DNA from: Naegleria lovaniensis
Lineage: Eukaryota; Heterolobosea; Eutetramitea; Acrasida; Naegleriidae
Assembly: GCF_003324165.1 (NCBI RefSeq)
Contig: NW_025407871.1
Coordinates: 1 to 64,000, forward strand
Reading direction: 5' to 3'
DNA length: 64,000 bases
Each line of letters opens with the position of its first letter. Position 1 is the stretch's first letter. The notes beneath the pieces were generated by a model. The model saw only the letters and a program-made list of their open reading frames with translations. It was not told the origin of the DNA and did not search any database. Positions 43,794 to 54,543 of the stretch are shown one piece after another. The translations under genes and the position numbers were made by a program.

Positions 43794-45259
43794 ATGATAA
43801 AATCGCATGTCGGAAGCTCTTCTTCCCATCAACACACAACAAGCTCTCTTGGATTGGAGGACCAACATTTTGATGCATCCTCTCAACCACTTCCTTGTCG
43901 AGAAAAGGAACTAGCGCAAATAAAACAAAATATTTCGAACAGAATTGAGTTATCCTGTCCCTATACCATGTATGTTTCGGGAGAGCCTGGAACTGGAAAA
44001 ACAGTATGTTATTATTTCATTCGATTTTATCAATTCATTACAATTTTATATAATTGTTGCTAATGAACAACAATTCATCATGTCTATGAAAATTCAATTT
44101 TTTACAAATTTTACAAATTTTACAGGCTAGTGTCAAACAAGTGGTTACTGAACTATGCAACGAAAAACCAGGCATCGTCTCAATATTTATTAATGCAATG
44201 AAATTATCTCAACCTTCAAAAGCCTTTGAAATTATTTTTGACAAAGTTGTAAAAGGAAATAATCGAACTTCAAAATCTAAAACAAAAACAACTTGTAAAA
44301 CAAAAATTGAAACTTATTTCAAAAATCCAAAAACTATTGGAAAAAGACCCTATGTAATTGTCATTATTGATGAAATGGACTTTTTTGTGATGAACACGAC
44401 GAACAATACCAAAAATATTCATTTACTCTATGATTTGGTGGATGTGACAAGAGATGCAAATAGTAAATTATGTATTATTGGAATATCAAACACAGTATCA
44501 TTACTAGATAAATTACATGCCAAGATTAAGAGCAGATTTGATGATACTCTCACATTCTTTCCTTATGAAAATGAACAAATTAGGACAATTGTAGAAAGTA
44601 AAATTTTAAATAACTATGAAGGTTACTTTGAAAAGAGTGCTATTAAAATGATTGGATCAATTATTGCTCGAAAGGCAGGAGATATACGTAGAGCTATTGA
44701 TATTATTAAGAGATGTATTGAAGTCTATCAATGTACTCCTCAAACTTCAGAAAAGAAGAAAATTGATTCTATTTTCGTCAAGAATATTGCATCAGACTAT
44801 GCAGATATTTATCCTATTGAATCACTCAGCATTTATCACAAAATATTTTTATATTGTGTGATTCAGGAATATCAAATGAAGGCAAAAACACTCAAAGAAA
44901 ATCCAAATGCAGCAATGACAGGATCCTCTGATGCCAATCCTGATAACATTCTATTTGAGAGAGTGGTCATGAGATTTCAGAATTTATTGGCCATGTGCAC
45001 TGAGAATTCAACCAAATCATCTCTACCGTCCGTTGCATCATCCTCTCCTAATCATAATAATAACAAAAATACTCATTTGTTGCATTTATCAATGGATCAA
45101 TTGGAACATGTGATGGGAACTTGTGTCGAATTGGGATTTATTTCCATTGAATATGACAATAGAGAACGCTTACCATTGATACATTTACAGAATGACCCTC
45201 AAGAAATACTCTATTCATTGGAAACAGATTCAGAGATGAAGAATGTTCTTGTGAGATAA
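43794..45259 (+). CDS. ORC1/CDC6-type AAA+ replication initiator
   Basis: Exons 43794-44003 and 44126-45259 give 447 residues; the intron falls right after Walker A. Motifs are LPCREKE (typical of ORC1/CDC6), GEPGTGKT (Walker A), VIVIIDEMDFF (Walker B), CIIGISNT (sensor 1), KIKSRF (arginine-finger helix) and RKAGDIRRAIDI (sensor 2). A winged-helix region follows (SIYHKIFLYCVIQEY onward). ORC1 and CDC6 load the MCM helicase at origins. No BAH domain precedes the ATPase, so the protein could be ORC1 with a short N-terminus, CDC6, or a combined ORC1/CDC6 as in some protists. Confidence 0.88.
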
Positions 45260-45354
45260 AGATTTAGTTTTCAAAATAATATAAACAATATTGAAAGATC
45301 TTTATTCTAACATGATTTCAAAGTAATGCAATAGAATCTTTAAATATGAAATTT

Positions 45355-46464
45355 TTACATTTCATCTTTAATGACTGGATGTTTATCAATACTAGTACTA
45401 CTACTACTTGTAGTGAGTGCAAGGTCTCCTTCGTTAGGACTCGTTTGTTTCCATAGAGCAGTATTTAACATTTCCTTTTCAAAATTCACTTTAAAAGGAA
45501 TATCCACACATAAATATTCATACTTTTCAGTTCTGGATGGATCAGATTCCAATTGTCGATGCTTGTAAATCTTAACACTCGCTTCATACGTTCCTTTTTC
45601 AGTCACGTAGAGTGGTCTTTCAATTTGAGCATGATAGGTTTTGTTTAAATTCACAATGGGGCAATGAGATTCTTCGAGAGAACATCCAAATTCCAAATGA
45701 TGATTCTTAGAGAGAGGATGATTCTTAATCTCTTCATTGTTATTATTATTATTATTATTACTACTACTATTTTGAGAAGAATCAACACGTTCACCACTCG
45801 AATTCTGTTCCTTCTCGTCCTTATCATCATCATCATGACCATGACTACGACTCTTCTCATGAGGATGAATAAAATTTCCACAACACACATCATAAGGTCC
45901 CTTATATTTGATCGTTTGACCAGTCTCTTCATGCCACAATTCAAATTGATAAAACAACATGTTGGTATTGGGTATTGGCATGTTGAATTTCATATCCATA
46001 TCGACACGCACACCTGGAACATTGTATCGAGTGGGAACAATGGTTAAATGTGCAGTAATGAGTGAAATACCACTCTCCAAGTCTTCTTCATCGGCACTGT
46101 AACAATGATGCCATTGAATGAATTTGGAGTGAGGTTGTGTGAATGTTGTCGATGATGATGATGTTTGGGTTGTTCTTCTTTGGTTATGTCGTTGATGTTC
46201 TTCTTTGGTTCTCATAATGACTTTCGGAATGGGTCTCTCATGGCGAGAAGTGTGATCATTGATGGAGGGCGTAAAAGATGTTGGTGCACCTTCCGATTCG
46301 GAAGTGTTGTTGTGAATTGGGCTGTCTCCTAGTACTACTGTTGTTGTTGTAATTGAAATTAGAATAATGAATACCACCATTAATAATAAACAAAATCTTG
46401 TATGCATGTAATCGAATGGCTTGACATTCTTTAAAGATGTGTGCTGAAGAGGCATGATGCTCAT
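45355..46464 (-). CDS. Secreted ML-domain (NPC2-like) protein with a disordered insert
   Basis: Single exon, 369 residues. A hydrophobic segment (FCLLLMVVFIILISI) starts near residue 24, so translation may start at Met20 for a typical signal peptide. The C-terminal part matches the second half of ML domains: FGCSLEESHCPIVNLNKTYH, a GTYEASVKIYKH strand, then LCVDIPFKV (NPC2 has GCKSGINCPI...LFCWEIPVQI). The first half (WHHCYSADEEDLESGISLIT, VPGVRVDMDMKFNMPIP, YDVCCGNF) fits the preceding strands. Between them lies about 60 residues of His/Asp/Ser/Asn-rich sequence. ML proteins bind sterols or other lipids in secretory or lysosomal compartments. Ligand unknown. Confidence 0.65.
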   Translation of the reverse strand: MSIMPLQHTSLKNVKPFDYMHTRFCLLLMVVFIILISITTTTVVLGDSPIHNNTSESEGAPTSFTPSINDHTSRHERPIPKVIMRTKEEHQRHNQRRTTQTSSSSTTFTQPHSKFIQWHHCYSADEEDLESGISLITAHLTIVPTRYNVPGVRVDMDMKFNMPIPNTNMLFYQFELWHEETGQTIKYKGPYDVCCGNFIHPHEKSRSHGHDDDDKDEKEQNSSGERVDSSQNSSSNNNNNNNNEEIKNHPLSKNHHLEFGCSLEESHCPIVNLNKTYHAQIERPLYVTEKGTYEASVKIYKHRQLESDPSRTEKYEYLCVDIPFKVNFEKEMLNTALWKQTSPNEGDLALTTSSSSTSIDKHPVIKDEM

Positions 46465-46741
46465 AAATTCGGAAGATGGAAAGACTCTAGAGTTGATTTA
46501 GCGTTGGTAGGTTTTGAATTTTCTTTTGCATGCACGTTCGGAAGTCACTGACTGGTTTTTGAAATTTATTCTCTTGTTGGTTGAGCTCATTGTACACGTG
46601 TTGTGGCTCATCAAGCAAACTGAATGCATTGAAATGTTTTCATTGAACACGTGTTGTGAAAATTCATATTCATTGAATCTTATCTCGAATCATTGTGATG
46701 ATGAAACATCTTTGTGTTCATTTATTTCACAATTATGATTA

Positions 46742-47215
46742 TTACAATACCATCATACACACCACAACCATACACAAAACAATCATGATACGATTCATCA
46801 TCCATTGGATTCCCATGACATTCAAGCTCATTCCTCCATTATTGGTGGAATCTCCATTACACAACTCAGTGTTGCAACAATACGTATCCAAATAGACAGT
46901 AGGTGCAGATTTCATGCTATCACACGTCGCTTGACTCACACCCGTGTAAGTCTTCTTAATGGTACCTTGAGCAATTTCTGAGGCACTACATGAAGAATCA
47001 TTTTGTTTACATTTATAGCCATATCTCACACAAACAATTCCACTCTCTGTGAAGGTGTAGGGTGTAATTCCTCCAGATCCTCCACCAGGTTGATTAATGT
47101 AACAGATTCGAGTCGCTGAAATGAAAGAAGTGAATAGGAGCAAGAGTGTTGTGGTTACAACCACCACATTTATAAGGAGAGATGAATGAGAGAAGAGGAA
47201 TTGTTGTGATCTCAT
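46742..47215 (-). CDS. GPI-anchored three-finger (Ly6/uPAR, CD59-like) surface protein
   Basis: Single exon, 157 residues. An N-terminal signal peptide ends near residue 36 (LLLLFTSFISA). The mature part has about ten cysteines and closes with YCCNTELCNGDS, the C-C-x-x-x-x-C-N signature of Ly6/uPAR domains. A terminal hydrophobic tail (RIMIVLCMVVVCMMVL) preceded by small residues fits a GPI-attachment signal. Ly6/CD59-like proteins are rare outside animals; a CD59-like complement-regulatory surface protein has been reported in Naegleria fowleri. Complement protection by this gene is inference only. Confidence 0.7.
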   Translation of the reverse strand: MRSQQFLFSHSSLLINVVVVTTTLLLLFTSFISATRICYINQPGGGSGGITPYTFTESGIVCVRYGYKCKQNDSSCSASEIAQGTIKKTYTGVSQATCDSMKSAPTVYLDTYCCNTELCNGDSTNNGGMSLNVMGIQWMMNRIMIVLCMVVVCMMVL

Positions 47216-47649
47216 ATGTGTGTGTGTCGATAATACAATTCAATGCAATGGAAAGAAACAATTTTTTTGATGTTGCCATGTCTCACATGATTCATCCATC
47301 GTGAACCTCCATGAGCTCATGGACAACGCCATTCTGAACTCTCGGTCTTCCTTTCTTGTAGATTTTACACACAATATCAACAGTCAAATTTCGTTAAACT
47401 CCTTAGATCTCAGAGATTGTGTTTCCATTCTTTGTTATTTGGTCTTCCTTCGTTTAAATCTGAACTAGAGTGCTTGATGAAGGGTGAGTTGGAAACTAGG
47501 GAAGGGTGAGCGAGTGCAGGCATGGTTCTTGTCATGTTCTTTCTGAAGAGATGTAACAACACAAAAGACTGTATTTTTCAGAACGTTGGTTGCTAACTCC
47601 GAGTCATGTACTGCGGATAATCAAACTTTTTTTCCAGCAAATTAAAAAA
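47216..47649. other. Intergenic between divergent Ly6-like and glycine-rich genes
   Basis: About 430 bases that should contain both promoters. No open frame, repeat or motif is supported. Confidence 0.4.
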
Positions 47650-50600
47650 ATGCTCAAAGCTTCCATTGAAGTCAATAGCTCAGGCACGCCCGGAATCAAT
47701 GGAACCTCCGGATTCAGGTCAGTGGTTATTGTTGTTCTTCTACTTGTTCTTCTCAACAATAATAATATTGGTGTCATCATTATTGTGTTCCATTTAATGT
47801 TCCATCAACATGACATCATGTTTTGGGAAATCCTGAAATTGCACCATTATCATGGGTGTGAACTACTTGTACGTTGTTCGCGACAACCATCACAGTGGGT
47901 CGAGTGGACATACCGGATCTGTAAGTAGTAGCAGTTGTAGTATCATTAGTTGTGATGGTCTCTAAATTCGGCATGGTTTTTTTAACCAATTAATTTTTAA
48001 ATCTTGTTGAACGTGTTCTCATATTGGAACACTCTTATTCTCATAAATTGGAACACTCTCAAAACTATTTCCCAATTTAAAGAGTGGTTCAAGTGGTTCA
48101 CATGGTCACACTGGTTCTCGTGGTGGTAATGGTTCACATGGTCATCGAGGTGGTAATGGAACTCATGGTACTAATGGTTCACGAGGTACTCATGGAGGTC
48201 ATGCAAGTGATATTCGAGTATTGATTGATGGAATGGATCATCATTCAGTAGTCATTAGTGGAACTGTGAATGAAACATTATGTATTCCAGATGGATCTGT
48301 AAAAGCAATGAGATTTTATGCGAATGGAGGTGCAGGTGGTCATGGAGGTGATGGTGGAAGGTGAGTTTTTATTTTGTCGTGATATAATATGGTGATTTAA
48401 CATGATTCAATATGGTGATTTAATGGTGATATAATATGGTGATTTAACACGATTCAATATGGTGATTTAACATTATGTCTATATCATGATTTTTGTAACG
48501 TATGATTTCCAATATAATTCATATAGTGGTGGATCAGGAGGTTCAGGTGGTTGGGGTGGATCAGGTGGATCAGGAGGAAGTGGTCGATCAGGAAGTAGTG
48601 GACAAAATGGAGGAGAGTAAGTGTGTGGTTGAATGTGTAAATGTGTGAATTGACATTTTAATATTATTGAATGAATTTATTTTCCATGGAATACCATATC
48701 TTATATTGAATTCTACCATGATTGACAATGAACACACATTCCTAATATTATTTTCCTACTAATACTAATAATATTTTCCATGGATGAACACAGTGGTGGA
48801 GAGTAAGTATTTGTTAAGGTTTTTCGTTTTACTCATTAAATTCTTTATTAGTGGTGGAGAGTAAGTATGAAACATTATGAATTTCAAGTGTGTGGATTGA
48901 ACATGATCCAGTGGTGGAAAGTAAGTATGAAAATTTTGGAGTGATCCTCCTTACTTTGTTAAACCTACTTTTATAGTGGTGGAGAGTAAGTATATGAAAC
49001 GTATATATTTTGAAAAACATTTTGTTTCATTGGTCCAATCATTAAGTGGTGGAGATGGTGGAGAGTAAGTGTTTTTGAATTTCTTTCACGAGTATATTGT
49101 TGAAATTGATTCATGTGAATAGTGGTGGAGATGGAGCAGAGTATGTATATTCGAACAATGTCAAACTTTTTTGAATCATACAATCATCATGAACACTTGA
49201 TGAAAAAACAGTGGTGGAGATGGAGGAAATGGTGGACATGTTATTATTGAAACTCATAATCCAGCTCTATTGAAATTTGTTCATGCTGAATGTTTTGCTG
49301 GAAGAGCTGGAAGTGGTGGTTCTGCTGGATGGTATGTATATGTAGAGATGATGATAGAGATGATTTATACCAATGAATTTACAAATGATTCCAATGAATT
49401 TACAAATGTATGAAATTGTGAATTTTGATGATGCAACATTCTTTTGATGATATGATTTATACCAATGAATTCTTATGAAATTGTGAAATTTGTATATCTA
49501 CCAATATATTCCAATAACAGTGGTGGAAGTGGTGGTTCAGGTGGAAGGTAAGTGTTTGAATTTACATGAACAATACATGATTCATTGACACATATGACTA
49601 TAAATGAATGATATCTATCCAATCATTCAATGTCCATTCACTATTGTGAAATTTGTATATATACAAATGGATTCAAATAACAGTGGTGGTTCAGGTGGTT
49701 CAGGTGGACATGGTGGTAGTGCTGGATCTAAATTAGAACATCAATCTCATTCACCTCACAGTGGTAGTTCAGGTAAATATGGACATGCTGGACATCGAGG
49801 AAATTCTGGTAATTCTGGACGTGATGGTCGATGTGGTAAGTGTGTGTGAGTGTGCGTGTGTGTGAGTGTGCGAGTGTATTCAATAATGATCATTGTATGA
49901 AATTTTTGATTCCAATATTTCAAAATTCCAATATTTGAAAATTCCAATGCAAATTCAAATCCAAAAAACAAATTCAAAAACCACCCAATGACAAATATAC
50001 AAATCCAAACCATACAAATCCAAAATACAAATCCAAAAACCACACAAACCCAAAAACAAACTCAAACACACATTATGCTTGATGAACTCTAAAACTTGAT
50101 CATTGTTCTCCTCGTCAAAAGGAATGGATGGTCGTTCAGGTCAAATGGGTTCACTTCTCTTTCGAGTTTTAGATCCTCTCACAAACATGCCCATTGATCA
50201 AGGATCTACTCTTTTCGATTTGGCTGTTACTTCCTATCAATTATTTGCAGTAGAAGATGATGGTATCTTTGAACCTGGTGAAAGTGTATTCATTTCCAAT
50301 GTCATGGTCACCAACACTGGTGGAATGATTTTACCACCTGGTACTCTTATTCAATTCCCAAATTGTGATTCTATTCCTAACAAACAACCCTTTCTCTCTT
50401 CAAATATGATCTATGTCATTCCTCAACCCATTTTACCAGGTGGAATGTTTCAAATTCCATTTCAATTTTATGGTCATATAGGAGATGTACCTGAACCTAA
50501 AATGAATGGACCTTATCATGCAGTGATGGCAATTCAATCCCATGCCTCATTATTAACATCACCTTTTGATCAAGGATGTCTTTTAAATAATTATAATATT

Positions 50601-52892
50601 ACATATCCAATCAAAATAGCACCTTTGACTCAACCTTCTCAATTAGGAAGAAGTGAAAAGGGTACAGTGACTGTTCAATTTCATAACATTTCAACCATGA
50701 TTTATGGAAGTCAATCGCATTCAGAACGACAACACACAAGTTTTGTCATTTCTTTTGATCATCGATTTACAGTTCATAATGAACCTAATTTGAATGGTGT
50801 GAATGCTATTGAAGAAGATATTCCATTGATACATCCTGGTATGACTTATTCAAGAAGTTTCCAAATTGAGTTGAATGATTTGGCACAATTTTTTGAAACA
50901 GTTCCATTTAAAGTGAGTTTGAAATTGAGAGGAAAGATTATTGAAAATATGGAAAGTTCTATTCGATTGACTCCAAATTATTATCCAACCACACCATCTC
51001 AGAATCATTATGATGTGTTATTATTTACAGGTAGGTGAGAATGGTGTTTTTGAAATGTGTTTTTAATGATATGATTTATTTAAACGATTGAAATTATTTG
51101 AAACGATTGAAAATGAAAATGTTGAAACGATTGAAAATGAAAATGTTGAAACGATTGAAATTATTTGAAAATGATATTCAAAGACAAACAAATTGTAAGA
51201 CAAGAATTCTTAGCCTATATGAAAATATTAGAAGGATTAGGACTCAGTGTGAATATTTGGGATTGTGAACGATATGGTGGAATTTCTTTTGTTAAAAATC
51301 CTCAAAACGTAATGATGATGCAACCACAACCACTCATTCAGCAACCACAACCCTTCATCATGGATCCAGCAGTGTCTAATCTCATACCTCAGAGTAGTAC
51401 TGTCGTTGCTTCTAACATGGTTCCTGTGATTGGATTAACACCAAATGAACAAAATCCCAACATGATCATGACACCAACGACAGTCACTCATTCCACACCT
51501 CCATTGATGATGCCTAGTGTTGGTGGTACTACTGGTACGACTCCCAACAACAATAATAATACTATTGTACGACATCCCATTTCATGGATTCATGGAGGAT
51601 ATGAAGGTAAAATTCTCATCTATCCCATGCTCAATCAAGGTGATGAAAATAATCTCCTCTCAGAAGATTTATTTCAAATATTGAGAGGAGTAGCATGGAA
51701 TGATACAAGTACTTTGGGTAATACTACCACGACGAGTAATAGTGGTACTACCAATACTACTAATAATAATAATAGTACAACTACAAAATCTAATCAAACA
51801 GCAACAACAACTCTACAACATGTTGCACCTCCTCCTACTCTTGGTGCATTTATTTTCATTGGAAATGTGGATGGTAGTAAATTTAGAACAAGACTCTTCA
51901 AACCCGTGCCATCCAAACCCATTCCAGAACAAGAGTTGAGAGAAGTATTTTTAATTAGTACACCCAATGAGAGAGATTTAGAAAGAAAATGTAATGAATA
52001 TTTTGATAAGGTACTTCACAAGATTACTCCTTCAAGACATTACTCTTCATGTGCTTTGAAATTTAATCCTAAAAAGAGTGGAGTATTTTCAAAGACTAGT
52101 CTTGGAACTGCAAAATATAAGGAATTACCAGTCACTGCAACTGATTGTTGTTTTTCATTGAATACTTCCTCTGGTCATTCACAAAATTTCATGACTGCTG
52201 ATTCTCAAAATAATTTAGTCACGAATCAATTTTTAGTGAGTTCTAATTTTGGAAGGTTATTGAATACAGTGATATTTTCACTTCCACTTGAAAAGAGATT
52301 AAGTTTATTGAAGAAACCAACCGAATGGCTTGCACAAGTGAAATTTGTTGAAGAGAATGGAGAAGTATCGAATTATGTGAAGGCAATATTGTGGTCTCTC
52401 TATTACAATATTTATGAAGAAATTTTATTTAGAGATGAAATGGGAAGATTTACTTCAGTGATTAAGAATGATTTTGAAAATCATTTGACTGAATATCAAT
52501 CTCATCCTGAACGTGTGAAATTGTGTGAACACTTCTATCTCATGTTGGCATCACTTCGTAAAATGTTGAAATGGAAGGGAATGTTGTTGTCCAAGACAAA
52601 GGAGAACAAACGAAACTTTGAACAATTTGCAGATGCTATGGAGAAGATTATTTTAAACAAACTCATTACAGATACCACTCAAGCTGAGAATATGAAGAAG
52701 GAAACCAAACAAAAATTGAAAGTATTACCACCAACCTACTTTTCATTCCATATGAAATTCATGCAGAGATTGTTCATGTCTCATTTTCAAAATGAATTGG
52801 AAAAGGATTTGACAAGTGGATTCTTTGGAAGTGTGGCCAAGAATTTTCACTCCGTGTCAGATGGTAATTCCACGTTTTTAGATTATTGGTAA
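47650..52892 (+). CDS. Fifteen-exon glycine-rich (GGX) protein with large C-terminal region
   Basis: Exons: 47650-47717, 47896-47920, 48083-48360, 48527-48616, 48794-48802, 48852-48860, 48912-48920, 48977-48985, 49047-49064, 49123-49140, 49212-49331, 49521-49547, 49684-49835, 50122-51030, 51184-52892; sum 3450 bases, 1149 residues, frame kept throughout. The N-terminal third is Gly/Ser/His-rich in three-residue GGX or SGX units, interrupted by two ordered strands (IRVLIDGMDHHSVVISG; GGHVIIETHNPALLKFVHAE). The GGX-G-G-H-V...F-A-G-x-A-G-x-x-G pattern is like the Obg GTPase N-terminal fold. The middle (50122-51030) looks like beta-sandwich sequence with EPGESVFISNVMVTNTGG. The last exon has NIWDCERYGGISF, poly-Asn/Thr, then helices. 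Function unknown. No signal peptide. Confidence 0.75.
48794..49140 (+). repeat. Array of six GGX microexons (four of 9 nt, two of 18 nt)
   Basis: Units at 48794-48802, 48852-48860, 48912-48920 and 48977-48985 are TGGTGGAGA or TGGTGGAAA; units at 49047-49064 and 49123-49140 are double length. Each has AG before and GTAAGT or GTATGT after, sits in phase 2 (completing Asp, then Gly-Gly), and is separated by introns of 49, 51, 56, 61 and 58 nt. Introns after the second and third units share the start GTAAGTATGAAA, suggesting duplication of an exon-intron unit. Confidence 0.75.
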
Positions 52893-53098
52893 AGAAAATT
52901 GGTCCCATGTCAGCACCAAATTTTAATCCTTTTTTATAAACAATTTATATCTATTTTGCATCTAGATGTTGTTTCTAAATGACTTATTTGAGGTAGTTCT
53001 ATCTTCATACCTTTCGTTATTTCAACTTTTTTGAGGTGGCTTTTTTATTTCCTTCTTTGAAAAAAGAATTTACAGATGAACTCCTTCATGAGTTACAA

Positions 53099-54301
53099 TC
53101 AATGATTGGAGCCAATCAACTCCTTCACATCAGCCATCATTAAAAATCGAGCCGTATTCTCTGTCAATTGTTTTTCCAATGCTTGCTTATTTTCTGTCAT
53201 GTTCCAACATTCTGCAATGGTATTCACTACATGTGGTAACAAACATGGTTCATTTCTTCTACCACCCGTGACATATTTCCAAACACTGTGACCATTTCCA
53301 CTCAATGGAGGTAACATGAATGGTGAATCTGTTTCAATTAATAATTTATCACGTGGAATGATTCCATCACGTAAAATTTCACGTAATTCTTTTCCTCTTT
53401 CCTCCATACAGACACATCCTGTTAAACCAATATAGAAACCCATATCAATATATTTCTTTGCTTCATTCCTAGTTCCAGTAAAACAATGAACCACAAGTGG
53501 AGGTAGAGAAGTTGAATTTCCAAATTCTTTCATGACACTTTGAACACACTCTACAAAATCAGAATGAGCATCTCTTTCATGACAAAATATTGGTTTTTGT
53601 AATCGAATCGCCATTCTTAATTGTTCTTTAAAACAATGAATTTGAACTTGTTTCGGAGAAAACATTCGATTGTAATCCAATCCACATTCACCCACCATAC
53701 AAATGCTGGAATTGTGTTGTGGAGAGGTAATGACTTGTTCCAACTCTGAAATGTTTTTAAAGGATTTGGCATCATGTGGATGAATACCAACCGTACACTT
53801 TAATTTCACACCACTCTCATGATTTTCAAATTTTGATATTAAAGAAAGAGATTCAAGTGAATTACGAAGAGAGGTACCAGTGAGAATGACACACTTGACT
53901 TGAACGAGTTGACATCTCTTCAACACTTGAGAGATGGTCTCTTGAGAATCTTTGAATTGATGATTGGTTAAATTAATTCCAATATCTACAATTGGACAAG
54001 TACTAGCAATGGATGAAAGATATTCTTGAACATCAGAATTGGATAGTTTTTTACGATAATGGTTGCTATTACTTGAAGAAGAATGAAAGGAGTGATGATG
54101 ATTGGAACTACTAGTTCTTCTTTGATCTCCATGGTGAAGAGAAGATTTCATGAAAGTGCTCTTGTTGTTACTAGTACCAGCTGATGCATCAGAGGAATCA
54201 TTGGTTGCTGACTTGTTGTTGTTGTTGTTTGCTGATGAAGACGCAGCGATGTGTTCCGATCTGAAATTGAAAGAGGTGGTTGTTCGTTGTTGTTGACTCA
54301 T
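53099..54301 (-). CDS. TatD-family metal-dependent deoxyribonuclease
   Basis: Single exon, 400 residues from ATG 54301. After about 100 Ser/Asn/His-rich residues comes a full TatD domain close to E. coli TatD: DIGINLTNHQF, GIHPHDAK, GECGLDYN, FCHERDAH, VVHCFTGTRNEA, LIETDSPFMLPP and RRNEPCLLPHVV. The metal ligands Glu (GECGLD), His (CHERDAH), His (HCFTG) and Asp (ETDSP) are present. TatD enzymes are 3'-5' exonucleases or endonucleases in DNA repair and programmed DNA degradation. The N-terminal extension is low complexity with no clear targeting signal. Confidence 0.93.
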   Translation of the reverse strand: MSQQQRTTTSFNFRSEHIAASSSANNNNNKSATNDSSDASAGTSNNKSTFMKSSLHHGDQRRTSSSNHHHSFHSSSSNSNHYRKKLSNSDVQEYLSSIASTCPIVDIGINLTNHQFKDSQETISQVLKRCQLVQVKCVILTGTSLRNSLESLSLISKFENHESGVKLKCTVGIHPHDAKSFKNISELEQVITSPQHNSSICMVGECGLDYNRMFSPKQVQIHCFKEQLRMAIRLQKPIFCHERDAHSDFVECVQSVMKEFGNSTSLPPLVVHCFTGTRNEAKKYIDMGFYIGLTGCVCMEERGKELREILRDGIIPRDKLLIETDSPFMLPPLSGNGHSVWKYVTGGRRNEPCLLPHVVNTIAECWNMTENKQALEKQLTENTARFLMMADVKELIGSNH

Positions 54302-54543
54302 TTTTCGTTGTCTCGTTTCCACAATTTTGAAATTGAACGTTTCAACAACAAGATTCAACTTGGCATCTATGAATGATGACCATTTGGAAATCGATGAGGC
54401 CATTGAAAATAATCCTGGTATACTGTACCACCTCTTGGAAGATAACATTTTTTTCAATCTGAATCTGCTGACATTCACAGTTCATTCGAATATTAAACAT
54501 TCGAACATGTGTGATACATTTATTCTTCACAAAACTTGATCAT

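Noticed and set aside
45651-46047. Antisense frames opposite the ML-domain gene
   Set aside because: Their Met/Val/Ile-rich composition is the complement of poly-Asn, His and Asp codons; they are shadows.
46514-46738. 74-residue frame between the ML and Ly6-like genes
   Set aside because: It is short and has no family likeness, signal or conserved motif; it lies in the likely promoter of the ML gene.
49756-50043. Minus-strand frame over the glycine-rich gene
   Set aside because: It is built from intron TG/CA repeats and the complement of GGX codons, with no protein likeness.
51060-51183. GAAACGATTGAAAATGAAAATGTT tandem repeat
   Set aside because: It is a short tandem duplication wholly inside the last intron of the glycine-rich gene; no further structure is seen.
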